Assembly: GCA_034927815.1 (NCBI GenBank)
Contig: JAYFPK010000027.1
Span: 13,395-77,394, forward strand
Direction of reading: 5' to 3'
DNA from: Limiplasma sp034927815
GTDB lineage: Bacteria; Bacillota; Clostridia; Christensenellales; Aristaeellaceae
Length of the DNA: 64,000 nt
Shown here: one piece after another, positions 38,850-51,200 of the stretch
Position numbering within the stretch: position 1 is the stretch's first letter
How the letters are laid out: every line of letters begins with the position of its first letter
Program-made: the position numbers and the translations under genes
The notes under the pieces: generated by a model
Databases searched by the model: none
What the model was told of the DNA's origin: nothing
Seen by the model: only the letters and a program-made list of their open reading frames with translations

Positions 38850-40175
38850 ATGAAAAGACGCAAGCTGTTTCTGGGAAGCCTTTCTTTGCTTTTGGCGGCG
38901 CTGTGCGCCGTCAACCTGGTTCGGGCGGGAACGGAAAAGCCCCGGCCTTCCCCTTCCGTACCCATGCCCGCCCAGCAGGCCTCCATAGGGATAGCCTCAG
39001 CCCGGCAGCCCATTACCCTGGAACTGATGGCGATCCTGGAGCAGCAACCGGAGCTGAAGGCCTTGCTTCAAAAATCCCTGGTCCTGGCCAAGGAAAAGAA
39101 CCCGGACCCCAAAACCAACCCGGCCCAAAGCCTGGAGGAATATTTTGATTTCCTGGACCGAAGCGTTCAGGCCATGCCCTGGGAGGGCCTGGAAAAAGCG
39201 GAGGCCGCCAGCCTTTTTCACCAAATCGACCAAAGCCTCAACTATTTCTATTTTCTGCTGGACCAGCCCATGCCGGAGCTTAGCAGCCGCGGCTACTGGA
39301 ACCCTTCCTTACAATACGTGGAGGAGCTGCGGCCCTGGATCCTCCGGTACGTCCAGGCCTGGGGCGCGTTTTTGTCCTCCCCACAGAGCTGGAGCGGCGA
39401 ATACCTGGAAATGGTCCGCCGGGAGGAGCGCTTTGGCCTGGACAAGGACTGGTATGAATCCCCGGACCATTGGCGGTCCTGGAACGACTTCTTTACCCGG
39501 CGTCTGCGTTCCCCCCAGGCGCGGCCCATTGCCGGACCCCGGGACGACGTCCTCCTGTGCTCCCCCGCCGATTCCGTTCCCCAGGGGCTATGGGCCATTG
39601 ACGCAAATTCGGCCATCGTGCCCCAGGTGCTGCTCAAATCCAAGGAGTTCCAATCCGCGCCTCAGCTGCTGGGAGAGGGGAGCGCCTATAGACACGCCTT
39701 TGCGGGCGGGAGCCTGACCCACACCTTTCTGGATGTCCATGATTACCACCGCTTCCATTTTCCGCTGTCCGGAACCATCCGGGAGGTGCGGCTGATTCCC
39801 GCCCAAGCCGCGGCAGGGGGCGTGGTGCTTTGGAATGCGGAAAGGAAGCTCTATGAGCTCCTGACCCAGGAGCCCGGCTGGCAGAGCGTTGAAACCCGGG
39901 CCAGCGTCATCCTGGAAACTCCCTCCTTTGGCCTGGTAGCCCTTCTGCCCATTGGGATGTCCCAGGTAGCCTCGGTGGTGTTGGAGGCGTCCGTGGAGGC
40001 GGGCGCCCAGGTCCAAAAAGGCGACCCCCTGGGCTGCTTCTATTTCGGCGGATCGGACTTTGTGATGCTCTTCCAAAAGGGCGTAAAGCTGGAACTGTCG
40101 GTTCCCAAGGAAAACGGGGGATATGCCCATGTGCTGATGGGCGAGCCCTATGGACGGCTGACCAAGGGTCCCTAG
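38850..40175 (+). CDS. Exported phosphatidylserine decarboxylase-like protein
   Basis: The 441-residue protein has an N-terminal membrane anchor or signal peptide (MKRRKLFLGSLSLLLAALCA), a long helical segment (about 50-200) and a C-terminal phosphatidylserine decarboxylase-type domain: WNDFFTRRLRSPQARPI near 217, LCSPADSVPQG, HTFLDVHDYHRFHFPLSGTI near 299 and CFYFGGSDFVMLFQKG near 397. The Ser of the self-cleavage motif (LGST in true enzymes) is retained in GGSD but the context differs, so pyruvoyl formation and decarboxylase activity are uncertain. It may be a divergent exported PSD. ATG 38850 follows GGAGGAAGG. Confidence 0.82.
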   Translation: MKRRKLFLGSLSLLLAALCAVNLVRAGTEKPRPSPSVPMPAQQASIGIASARQPITLELMAILEQQPELKALLQKSLVLAKEKNPDPKTNPAQSLEEYFDFLDRSVQAMPWEGLEKAEAASLFHQIDQSLNYFYFLLDQPMPELSSRGYWNPSLQYVEELRPWILRYVQAWGAFLSSPQSWSGEYLEMVRREERFGLDKDWYESPDHWRSWNDFFTRRLRSPQARPIAGPRDDVLLCSPADSVPQGLWAIDANSAIVPQVLLKSKEFQSAPQLLGEGSAYRHAFAGGSLTHTFLDVHDYHRFHFPLSGTIREVRLIPAQAAAGGVVLWNAERKLYELLTQEPGWQSVETRASVILETPSFGLVALLPIGMSQVASVVLEASVEAGAQVQKGDPLGCFYFGGSDFVMLFQKGVKLELSVPKENGGYAHVLMGEPYGRLTKGP

Positions 40176-40198
40176 AAATCCTTGATTAGGAGGAAACG

Positions 40199-40232
40199 CC
40201 GCAGGGCGCGCCGGATCCGGCGCGCCCTGCGG
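40199..40232 (+). terminator. Perfect 34-bp palindrome after the PSD-like gene
   Basis: CCGCAGGGCGCGCCGGA and its exact complement TCCGGCGCGCCCTGCGG form an uninterrupted 17-bp stem. No U-run follows, so termination efficiency is unclear. It lies 24 bases after the PSD-like stop. Confidence 0.6.
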
Positions 40233-40282
40233 GAGTATGTCAATACGGGAAGGGATGCTTTTAGCGGTCCCTTGTACCGGGT

Positions 40283-42169
40283 TCAGTTCGCTACCCCAAC
40301 CTCGTCGCTTTGCGCGGGTTGGACCTCCGGCTTGGTGTAGGAGGCATACAGCACCGCCGCCCCAAGCCCGTTGCCCCCATTTTCCACAAAGCCGTAGATG
40401 GTGGACGCGCTTACGTCAACTTCCACGGTGCAGTAGATGGGCACGGTGGGCATGACCTCATGCCAGCGGTCTTGAAACGCGTACCACTTCTCCAGGTAGG
40501 CCGCCGTATTGCCGCTTTCCACCCGGCGCATGGCCTGCGCCGCTTCCATCAGCTCATCATCCCGCAGGCCCGAGGTATTGAAGGCCCCTTGCCATTCCTC
40601 CCCTACGTGGTAGCTCTTATATGGATCGAATTCGTAGGAGAACATCTCCGAGAGGAAGAACAGGTTATTCTTCCGGCTTCCATTGGTCCGGTAATACTCC
40701 TCCAGCATATCGCTGAAGCTCATTTCGTAAACCGCCAGCTTTACGCCCAACCGGTCAAAGCTGTTTTCAAGCTGCTCCTGCAGAAGGTCCGCGGCCGCGC
40801 TCTTGGTTTTGGCCCACCGCAGTTCCAGGGGAGTCAGCACGCCGCCGGCGAGCTTGTGGCGAATCTCATCCTTGCCTTCCTCAAAGGGTTTCCCTTCCTT
40901 GTTGTATACATATCCGGCCTGCTCCAGCAGCGCCCGGGCGGAGTCCACATCATACCCCAGGTCGTACTCCATCAGAGCGTCGGGGTTTTGCTGGGGCATC
41001 CACTGGCCATAGCCATAATAGCCATACACCGGCAGCGCGTTATCTTGATACAGGGCGGAGATCAGGCTGTTTCGGTTGACGAGCATGGCGATGGCCTTGC
41101 GCACGTTTACATCGTCCGTGGGGGCCTGCTCGGAGGCGAAGCTCAGGGAAGCATACCCGGAGTTGAGGTGGCTGCTTACATTGGCCTTGCCGTCCGCAAG
41201 AAGCTGGTTGGCCAGCACCGCCGCCCCGGGATCGGAAACGTTGTGGATCATCTGCACCTGGCCCTTGGCAAAGGCCTCCAGCGCCTTGTCGTTGTTCATT
41301 GGAACGATCTTAATGGATTCCACCTCGGGCTTGCGTCCTTCCGCATTCCCCTTGTAATGGGGATTGAGAGCCAGAGTGGCTGTGCGGCTGGCGGCATTGT
41401 ACTCCACCAGCCGGTAGGGGCCGCTGGTAACCTTGGGCTGGTGAAGGTAGCCCATTTCCCCGGTGAGGGTCTGGCGCAAAAGCCCGCTGGTCAAGGATAC
41501 ACCCTGGCCGTTTTGGGCCGCTTCCTGGGACAGGTACGCCCCCAGGCCATCGTCCCGCACGGTAAAGCCCGGCGCGATCACGTCGATGGGATAGGGCTCC
41601 ACCCGGGCGTAGGCCAGCTCATAGTAGTAAGGCAGCTCGCTGGCGGGCACCGTAACGGAAAACTGGTTCTCCTCCAACAGGCGCACGCCTGAGAACACGT
41701 CCGTGTCTCCCCCGGCGTACTCCCGGTACCCCTTGAGAGCGGAGAAGGTCGTGTTCTGCCCGCCAAGCTCCCGAATGGCCGGGTTGCTTTGCAAGAGCAC
41801 GGAAAACACATAATCCGCCGCGGTGATGGGCGTACCGTCGTTATAGGTCAAATCCGGAGCTAAGGTAAAGATATAGGTGCGGTCTCCGCGGTCGTCATCG
41901 GAGGTGGCAAAATCCGTAACCACGGTGCTGTTCACACCATATTGGCCGGTATACTCCTCCACCACGACGCCATAGCCGTGCAGCAGGCTGCGGAGGCCCA
42001 CATCCACGGAATTGCTGCCCCACATATCGGTAAACAAGTAGCCGCTCATTTGCGTGGAAACGGCCACCACCGCAGGACCGCTTGGGTCAGCCGCGGCCTC
42101 CTGCGCCAATGCGCCCATGCCCGGCAGCGCCATGGCCAGCGTCAAGATCAGCGCAAACAGCTTTTTCAT
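40283..42169 (-). CDS. Extracellular solute-binding protein, family 5 (peptide type)
   Basis: The 628-residue protein is of the SBP_bac_5 family for oligopeptides or nickel: signal peptide MKKLFALILTLAMALPGMGA with cleavage at ALA/QE (no lipobox Cys), YIFTLAPDLTYNDGTPITAADYV near 105, YNAASRTATLALNPHYKGN near 275, and a C-terminal EVMPTVPIYCTVEVDV. No permease or ATPase genes accompany it, and the nearest upstream gene is the giant surface protein, so it might work with a transporter elsewhere or act as a sensor. AGGAGGAG precedes the ATG at 42169. Confidence 0.88.
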   Translation of the reverse strand: MKKLFALILTLAMALPGMGALAQEAAADPSGPAVVAVSTQMSGYLFTDMWGSNSVDVGLRSLLHGYGVVVEEYTGQYGVNSTVVTDFATSDDDRGDRTYIFTLAPDLTYNDGTPITAADYVFSVLLQSNPAIRELGGQNTTFSALKGYREYAGGDTDVFSGVRLLEENQFSVTVPASELPYYYELAYARVEPYPIDVIAPGFTVRDDGLGAYLSQEAAQNGQGVSLTSGLLRQTLTGEMGYLHQPKVTSGPYRLVEYNAASRTATLALNPHYKGNAEGRKPEVESIKIVPMNNDKALEAFAKGQVQMIHNVSDPGAAVLANQLLADGKANVSSHLNSGYASLSFASEQAPTDDVNVRKAIAMLVNRNSLISALYQDNALPVYGYYGYGQWMPQQNPDALMEYDLGYDVDSARALLEQAGYVYNKEGKPFEEGKDEIRHKLAGGVLTPLELRWAKTKSAAADLLQEQLENSFDRLGVKLAVYEMSFSDMLEEYYRTNGSRKNNLFFLSEMFSYEFDPYKSYHVGEEWQGAFNTSGLRDDELMEAAQAMRRVESGNTAAYLEKWYAFQDRWHEVMPTVPIYCTVEVDVSASTIYGFVENGGNGLGAAVLYASYTKPEVQPAQSDEVGVAN

Positions 42170-42198
42170 TTGAACTCTCCTCCTATGCAATGATGGAT

Positions 42199-42235
42199 GC
42201 GCGCTGCGCGCCGGACAGTCCGGGCGCGCAGCGCG
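42199..42235 (-). terminator. Hairpin between the giant surface protein gene and the SBP gene
   Basis: A GC-rich near-perfect stem (GCGCGCTGCGCGC against GCGCGCAGCGCG, with GGA/TCC at the top) lies 17 bases after the stop of the giant gene. On the minus strand no U-run follows; TTTT occurs on the plus side. Confidence 0.55.
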
Positions 42236-42251
42236 TTTTGTGAGCGCCGGC

Positions 42252-45200
42252 TTAGTCGATGGCGGTGCCGCGCTCGTAGCTGGTGGAACCAGACCACGGA
42301 GCCAGCAGCTCACTCAGCGTTTTCACAGACGCCGTGCGGTAGTAAACGCTGATGATATTGTTTGCGGGATCCCGGGTCAGCTTCAGCGGCAGGTTTTCCG
42401 TGCGGTCAAGCACGTAGCCGGGAAGCAGGCGCGGCGGGTAGTTGGTAACAAGGGTTCCGCGGGTGCCTGTGAGTATGGTTTCTCCATCCTGCACGCCGTC
42501 GTAGTAGTAGCGCACCGTGTAGGTGGTGGACGGGGCGATGATGGTGAGGGAGCCGGGCATGTACCTGATCCTGTAGTTGGCGGTTACGTTTTCGCCCTTG
42601 GTGTTGAGGATCACGGTCTTGGACCTGTCAAAGGTGACATTCCTCCAGCGGCCGATCTCCGTCTTGGGCATGTTGTCCAGCTTATAATTCGCCAAGGTGT
42701 CTCCGTTTTTCAGAACGCCCTGTACGATCACGTCAGGCTCGTGGCTCAATCCGTCGTACACCACGGTCAGGTCGTCTGCGAACAGCGCCAGGGTCACCTG
42801 CTTGATGGTAAGGGTACCCGGCACAGGGGTGATGAGGTAGTTGCCTGTCACGTCCTTGCCTGTGGCGCTTGTGGTCACCTTGATGTTGCTGATTCCCACC
42901 GGAATCGGAGCTCCGGCGTTCAAGGCTTCGTTGGCGGCGATGGTGGCCGTTACCTTGTCGCCATCGACGAGGTTTCCGGTGACGGTGAATTCCGTCAGGG
43001 AGTGGGGATTTCCATCATAGGTGCGGACCTCGCTCTTTACCGCTACCGTCAGCGGGATCGGCTTGATCTCCAGGGAGCCTGGGACGATCTGGACGGTGTA
43101 GTTCCCGCTGCGGTCGATAGCCTTATCCACAGCGTCGGTGAGGGCCCATCTGATGGCCGTGGTGGTCAGGGCGCCCAAGGTGCCGTCAGCACGGCGGGTG
43201 ACGTTGGTGCTGGAGCGGTTGCGCTCCGTAAGCTGGAGGGCATCGCGGCTGACCAGCCCTGTCACCGTAACGGGAACGCTCTGCTCACGCCCGTTGTAGA
43301 GCGCGCTCAACTGGCCGTAGGTGACGGTGAGGGGCCTCTTGGTAATCCTCACCCTGGCGGGTACTTCCTCGGGAGCGTAGTTGCCGCTTTTGGAGGTGAG
43401 GATCACGGTGACGGGATACTCGCCCACGTCGGTGTAGGCCGGGGGCGTGGAGGTGATGTTGCCGTCCTTATCCCGGTAGGTAACGATGAATTCTTCCTGC
43501 ACATCCACCGGCCCGGCATCTGTCTGGATGGTCTTGGGCACGGTGATGGTGTGGTCCTTGCCGTCGTACTGGGTATTCACGTCCTCTACGGGGATCTTCG
43601 CGGCGGGGATCTTCAGCGGCTTGATCACCAACCGGCCGGGATTGTAGAGGATTGTGTAGTTGGCGGTCACGTCCACGCTGCCGTTCATCACGGTGACGCC
43701 GCTGAGCAGCACCTCACGGTCGCTGACATTGACACTGGTGTTGTGCTTGCCAGGCGCATAGGTCAGATTCCTCAGGGTATGGCCGCTTATCAGGCCGTCC
43801 ACAACGGCGTCGCCCTTCACGGACTGCGTCTTGCCGTTGTAGGTGTAGGGCGCTGCGCTGTTGTTTCCGCTGGTGATGGTAAGGGGCTTGGGGGTGATGA
43901 CCAGATCCACGGTGACGCTGGCCGGGTCTGCGTGCATTTCGCTTGTGGCGTTGACGGTGATGTGGTACGTGCCCACATTCACCAGCTTGATATCCGAGAG
44001 CTTGGTATAGCGCTGGGTCTCGCTGGAGCCAGCAAGCCTCACATCGTAGGTCAGCGTGAAGTCGCCGGTCCTGTCGATCCAGACGCTGCCATCCTCGCTC
44101 TGCACGGATACGATGGGCGCGGGGATGGTATGGCCCTTGCCGTCGTATTCCACGGTGTCTCCCAGGGCGGTGATCTGGCTGGGGAACGTTCCCTTGTTCA
44201 CCTTGATGCTCCCCGGCTTCGTGGAGATGCTGTAGTTGTGGGTAAGGTCCTGCGTACCGAACATGACCTTGACCGTATCCACGAACACGGCATTCTCGCC
44301 CACGATGGCGCGGGTGTTGTTCCTGAGGGTAGCGCTCAGCGCCGCTCCCTTGTACAGGGTCCCGCCGGTCAAGTTGTAGGTGCTCACCGTCCAGGTCTTG
44401 GGGTTGCCGCTGGCATCCAGGGTGTAAACGAAGTCGCCGCTTCCCGCCGTAACCTCGATGGCTGCGGGGAGAATGGTCAGGGTGGAGGTGGTGGTCTGGG
44501 TGCCGTAGTTGGGATGGCTCACGCGCACGTAGATCACATACTTGTCTACAGAGCCGCCCGCGGTCCGCTTGACCTCCTCCTGGGTGGGGAAGGCGGCGAT
44601 GTCAATCCAGTCGGCGCTGCCGGCGTCCAGAGGCACGAGGCTGTAGGCATAGCTTACGCCTGTTACCGTCTGGCCCGAGGCATCCTTGAGCTGCGGCGCG
44701 TTGAACGCATAGGGCGTACCCGCATAGGTTTCTTCACGGACGCCGGGGGTCACGGAGGAGCCGGCCTTGTTGATCACGATCCGTCCGGGGAGGAAGGTCA
44801 CGGAGTAGTTGGCCGTTACATCCTCGTTGGCGGCGTTGCGGATCACCGCGCCGTTCAGCCTCACCGGCCGGTCTACCGCCTCGATGTTGGTGTTGCCAAA
44901 GCCGGGCTCGAAGGTGTTGCCGGCGGGATCGATGCTGTCGCCGTTCGCCAGCGGGGTGCTGGCCAGCACCAGAGCCGGTTCCACGGATTTCTCCGTGCCG
45001 TCATAGGTGTAGGGGGCCAGATGGTTGTCGCCGCTGTAGAGGGTGACCGGACGCCGGCGAATGGTGAGCGTCTTGGTATCTTCCGCCTCGTCCGAATAGT
45101 AGGGGCTGGTAATCCGCACGGTCAGCGGATAGTCGCCCGCGTTCACGTGAGAGGGCAGGGGATGGTTTTCATCCACGGTCACCCAGTCCCCGGTGATGGG

Positions 45201-48200
45201 GTCCTTGTATTGGAAGGTGACGGGGGTTCCCGGAGGTACGTTGGGGCCGGGGCTCACGGTGTAGCCGTGGGGCAAGCCGTCATAGGGGACATCCTGCGCG
45301 GTGAGGACCAAATCCAGGCCCGTAGCCTTGGTGATGGTCAGCTTGCCTGTGTCATGGAGGAAGTTGTAGTTCCCGGCTTTGCCGTGGAGCATCGTCACAG
45401 GATCGGTCCAGGAGATGGTGTACTCGCCCGGCACGATGTGCGGCCCGTTGTTCACCAGGGTCACGGTCACATCGTCGTCCCCCACCAGGCCGGTGGTTCC
45501 TACGGCAACACCGCCTACCATCACAGCTTTGGGATGGCTGTGGGTGGTGATGGTGTGGCCCTGGCCGTCATAGGGGAAGGTTCCGCTGTCGGGGGTGATG
45601 GTCACGTCCCGCCTGGTCACAATTACGTCGGCGCTGACCGGATCGATGATCATGTTGCCGGTCACGTCCACCACGGTGGCGGTAACCGTCTGGGAGGTTA
45701 CATCCACAAAGCTGGGATTCGCGGGGGTGGTTCCGCCCGCCTGGGTGCTGTAGAGCACGGCGAAGCGCTTGTCTGTGCCGCCGGGAATCGTGGCGTTTTC
45801 GATGCTGAAGGTACCGATGCTGGTCAGAAGCTGGTCGCTCAGGGTGGCGGAATGGGGGCCTCCATCATATACATGGGTTTCGCCCAGCAGAATCAGCCTG
45901 CCCTCGCCCGTCACATGCAGCGGCTTGATGACGATATGGCCGGGAACCAGCGTAATTTCGTAGTTCCCTGTGACGTCCTTGCTGCCAGCGTTGAGAATGG
46001 TCACGGAGGAAAGCTTCACGTCCCGGTCGCAGACGTCGGTGTTGGCGTTGCTCAGGCCCGCCTCAAAGGCGTAGGCGCTGATCCCGTCCTGGCCCGCCAG
46101 AGGCGTGCCGGGGTCCACCACATGGGGCGCTACGGATTGCTCCTGGCCGTTGTAGGTGTAGGGCGCGGCGCTGTTGTCTCCGCTGGCGATGGTGATGGGC
46201 CGCTTGGTGATGGTCATGGTGGTGGACCCGGTCACCGGAGAGGTCAGCTGGGAGCTGGTGGCGGTGATGGCGATTTCGTACACGCCCACGTCGGTGAAGT
46301 GGGGCAGCGTGCCGGTGAAGGTCCCTACGGGATTGCCATCCTTGGTAACCACGTACTCGAAGTCGTACTCGGCGGTTTTGTCCACATATTCCCCTGTGGC
46401 AGCCTGCACGGAAACCGTGGGCTGGGTCAGGGTGTAGTCCTCGGATTTGTAAACGCCGGTCAGGGGTATGGCGGTCATGTACGCGTCCGCGGTGCCCTGG
46501 GACACCTTGATGTGCCCGTTTTGCAGCTGGATTCTGTAGTTGTCGCTGACATCCTTGCCGCCCAGCATCACCTGGGCGCTTTCCAGGATTACAGCGTGCT
46601 CGCCCACCTGGCTCTGGGTGTTGTCCCGGAGGGTGAAGTCCACGGTTTCGCCCTTGTACAGGGTACCGGCGGTGACGCTCACCGTATCCACGGACCATAC
46701 CACGGGGTTGCCGCCCGCATCCAGGGTATAGATGAAGTCGTCTTTGGTATCCGCGGTGATGGTGAGGGGAGCCGGGGTGATGATCAGCTTGGCGGTGGTT
46801 ACCACGGGCTCGTAGTTCGGGCTCTGTGCTTTGACATAGATGGTGTAGCCGCCCGCGACCACGTCCTCATAGGTGATGGGGGTATCGCTCCAGTTCACCC
46901 CGTCCACGCTGTAGGAGTAGGTGACAGGTTCGGTGACTTCGTTGCCATCGGCGTCCTTCATGGTGGGAAGGGTGAAGTCATGGGGCTGGCCGTTGTACTG
47001 CACCGTCTTTTCCGTGGCTTGCGCACTGGAACCCTGGGGGGTTACCTGGATGCTTCCCGCCTCGGTGGTGATGATGTAGTTCCTGGTGACGTCGTTGGCG
47101 TCCTGATCCACGATCTTCACGGTGGCGGCGTTCACCAGCACGTCATGGCCGCCCACCTCGGTCTGGGCGTTGTCCTTGCCCTGCGCGTAGGAGTAGGAGC
47201 CGATGCTGTGCAGGATGCCGTGGGCCGCGTTCTCCACCAATCCGGCGGAGGCGGTGCTGGGGGTCAGCTGCCAGAGGCCCTCAACGGTATGCCTCGTCTT
47301 GTCATACACGTAGGTTCCGGTCTCGCTCTTGATGGTGAGCAGCCGTTGGTTCAGCGTCAAGGTCGCCTCGTCGGAGCTCACATACCCGTCCTCAAAGTAC
47401 GGGCTGGTGACGCGCACCTTCACGGGATAGGAGCCCGCGTCGGTGTTGCCGGGAAGCGGTCCGTCGGAACCCACGGAGATCCAGCTCTGGCCGTTGTCAA
47501 TGGAATACTCCACGGTGTACAGGGCGCCTGGAGGCGCGGTGACGTTGTAAGTCAGCCTGTGCTCCAATGCGTCATAGGGGAGGGTATCGTCGTTTACGGA
47601 GATGGTCAGCCCGCTGGCGGCCTTTGCAATGGTCAGCGTGCCGGTGGCTTGGATCAATTCGTAGTTATCCAGCAGCCCCGTTGTCATGACCGGGTCCTTC
47701 CAGGTGATGGTATAGGCCCCCGGCAGGATCTGGCTGTTGTTCTCCAGGGTTACGGTGACGCTGTCCGCATCCACCAGGCCGCGGCCGGGATTGCCGGCCG
47801 TCGCCCTTTCGGCGTCATAGCCGCTCACCGTATGGGTGGTTCCGTCATAGGTAAAGGCGCCGTCATCCGGGGTTACCAGCACGGGCCTGGGCCTGATCTT
47901 CAGGAGGGCCGAGCCGGTCACGGTGGGATAGTTGCCGTCCTTGCTGACGCCCTTCACGTATACGGTGAGCTCGTCCGCGTTGGTACGGGTCAGGCTGGGG
48001 CTGGTGGCGGTGGCCTCCGTCTCCCCAAAGGTCCAGGTGAAGTTGGACAGGTCTACCGGGCGGCTGCCGTCCATCACGGAGACTACGCTCACGCCATGGG
48101 GCTGGCCGTCGTACACCCCGTCATACTCGGCCAGGGTCAGCACCAGGCCTTGGGGAGGCGTGATGGTGATCTTGCCGTTCACATAGTGCACATCGTAGTT

Positions 48201-51200
48201 CGCCAGCACGCTTTGTCCGGCTTCCAGGATGTACGTGTCCGCCGTCAGGAAGGTCACGGGCGCCTCTGTGCACACCTCGGTACGGGTGGCGTCCACCAGC
48301 GTCGCCACGGTGGTATGGTTCCTCAGCAGGCCTGTGGCGTTGGTCACAGCGCCGCCCGCGTCATATTGGGCCGCATCGGTGGTGTAGTCCACGGTTACCG
48401 GCAGCTCGTCGTACACCTTGGTGGCGCTTCCCGCGGTAAAGGTAACCATCCGCTTGGCGATCTGCGCCGTGGTGTTCACAGGGGTGATGATGTAGTTGGG
48501 CCATGTGCTGGAAACGGTCACATGGGTGGCGCCCGCGTTGATGAACGCGTTGGGGATCGCCGCGCTGTTCGCGGAGAACACAAGGCTGCCGAGGATTCCC
48601 TCCTCGTCGGCCTGGGTCGCGGCCGCTCCCTGGGGCAAGGTCACCGTCAGGGCGCTGTACGTTCCGTCATAGGTCTTGTTGATGCTGTCCACCAGCAAGG
48701 TGATACTCTTGGGGTTGATCTTCACCTTTCCGTCCTTGGAGAAGGTGGGCAGGCCAGAGTCAGGATCCTTGGGGGTGAGCGTCACGGTAACGGTATTGTC
48801 CCCGGTGTCGGTATACTCGGGATTATCCGGGGAGGGAGTACCGCCGTTGGGGGTGTAGGTGACGATGTACTCATCCTCGAACTCCGGCGGGATGATGACC
48901 CCGACGCTATGGGGATCGCCGTCATAGTCGCCCTCATAGTCCTCCACGTCAAAGTCCACGATGGTGAGGACGCCGGGGGTGAAGGTCACGTTGTAATTGC
49001 CGATCTGGTTGCCCGCGCGGTGGGGGCTTGCGATCACGGTATCCCCTTGCACCGCTTCCACGGGGTAGATTCCGGCGTCGGTCCTGGAGGCGGGGTTCAG
49101 GGTGTACACGTCCAGGGCATCGTCCCCTACCAGGCCCGAAACAACTTTCAAAACCAAGCTGTGGGGATTGCCGTCGTAGACGAAGCTCTTGCTCTCCACA
49201 GCCAGCACCAGGTCCACGGGGGTAATGTCTAGGGTGGCGCTGGCGGTGGCGGCGGGGGTTTCATAGTTGGGGTTGCTCACCCGCACCGTCAGGGGATAGG
49301 AGCCTACGTCCGCATGGGAAGGCAAGTCCGCCGCGGTGGTGAATTCCGTCCAGGTCACTCCGCCGTCCAGGCTGTACTCCAGCGTGTATTCGCCTACGGC
49401 GTTGGTGCTGAAGGTGTAGCCATGGAACAGGCTGTCGTAGGCGGAGGAATCCGCGTTCAGGGTAATCTGGAGGCCCTTGGCCTTGAGAATAGTCAAGGTT
49501 CCGGTAGTGTACTCAAAGGCGTAGTTGGACAGGCGCGTGCTGGGGGTGGCGGCCGCCGCGTCCCTGCTGCCCACGGTGTACTGCCCCGCATTGGTGTGGG
49601 CGTTGTTGGTAAGGGTAGCGGTGACGCTGTCCCAGCCAAGCAAGCCGCGGTTGCCCACGGGCAGCCCGCCGGCGTCCACGTCAGCCTTCTCCACGGTGTA
49701 GTCCGTCAGGGTCTTGAGGGTGCCGTCGTAGTCAAAGGTGGCGTCCTCGGGGGTGATGGCCACGGGGCGCGGGGTGATGACCAGCGTGGCGGAGCCTTCC
49801 CCATCCTTAGCGAAGTTGGGGCTGCTGGCGTGGATGAGCAGCGGGTAGCTGTCCGCGTCGGTATAGGCCGGCAACTCGCTGGCGGAGGTGAACGGAGTCC
49901 AAGTGGCGCCGCCATCCGTGCTGTACCTCAGCGTCAGCTTGGAGGCGTCCGTCTCGTTGGTGGTAAAGGTGTAGCCGTGGCTCCTGCCGTCGTACACATG
50001 GCTGTCGGCCGTTACGGTGACGATGAGCTGATCCGCCGCGTTCACGGTGATCTTGCCCTTTTCCATGAGGAAGTTGTAGTTGTTGGCGTCCCCGGCCGAC
50101 ATCGTGGGGTTGATCCAGGTGATGTCGTTGGAGCCTTCCTCGGTGCGGGTGTTGCCCACCAAGGTCACGGTCACGTCGTCCGCGCCCACCAGGCCGGTGG
50201 AACCGCCCGCTGCCGCCCGCTCGGCGGTATAGCCGTTCACCGTCTTGGGAAGGCCGTCGTAGGTGAATACGCCGCTGTCGGGGGTGATGGTCACATCCCG
50301 CTTGGTGACGGTAACCTTGGCGCTGGCGGCTTCAAAGATCAGGCTGCCCGCAAGGTCCGTGATCTGCACCGTTACCCGGTGCTGGGACGCGGAGATGTAG
50401 GAGGGGTTGGTGGGGGAATCCATTTCCACCGCGCTGGGATCCAGCAGGTCCAGCTCCTTGTAGGAGAAGGTGAAGCGGCTGGTATCGGTGAGGTCGATGA
50501 CTTCCCCGCTGGCCAAAGTAATGCTGGCAGGCATGGCCAGGCTGTGGCCCTGGGCGTCGTACACCACGGTCACATCCGTCAGGCCCAGTTGGGCCGCCGT
50601 GACCTGGGTGGGGGTGATGGTGAGGCTGCCGGGCACGATCTGGATCGCGTAGTTGGCGCTCACATCCCGCGCTCCGCTGAATACCTTCACGCTTGCCAGG
50701 TCAATTTCCACCGGATAGGTTCCGGCCAGGGTGGCCGCGTTCACCTGCCCGGCCTTCATGGCCAGGGCCGCCGCGTCCACGGCATGGTTGGTATTGGGCA
50801 CATAGCCCGCGGCGGATTCCAGAATCGCCACGCTGTGCTCCAGGGCGTCGTAGGGATAGCTGGCCGTTTCGGAGGTAAGGATCAGGGGCCTGGGGTTGAT
50901 CACCACGGTGACGGTCTTGCCCTCGGGCTCCTTGTACACGTCGCTGGTGGCCTTGATCTCAACCTTGTACTCGCCCGCTTCCGTGAACTCCGGCAAGGTG
51001 GTATAGGTCTGGGGCTCGCCGCCGTCCTTGGTTACCACGTAGGTAAAGGCAAAGTCGGAGGTGCGGTCCTGGGGATTGCCTTGCTCGTCCTCCACGGTGA
51101 CCACAGGGTGCGGGAGGGGATGGGGCTGGGCGTCATAGACGGTGTTCAGTCCCTGAGCGGTCATCTCGGTGTCGGCGGCGCCGCGTACAACGTCAATGCG

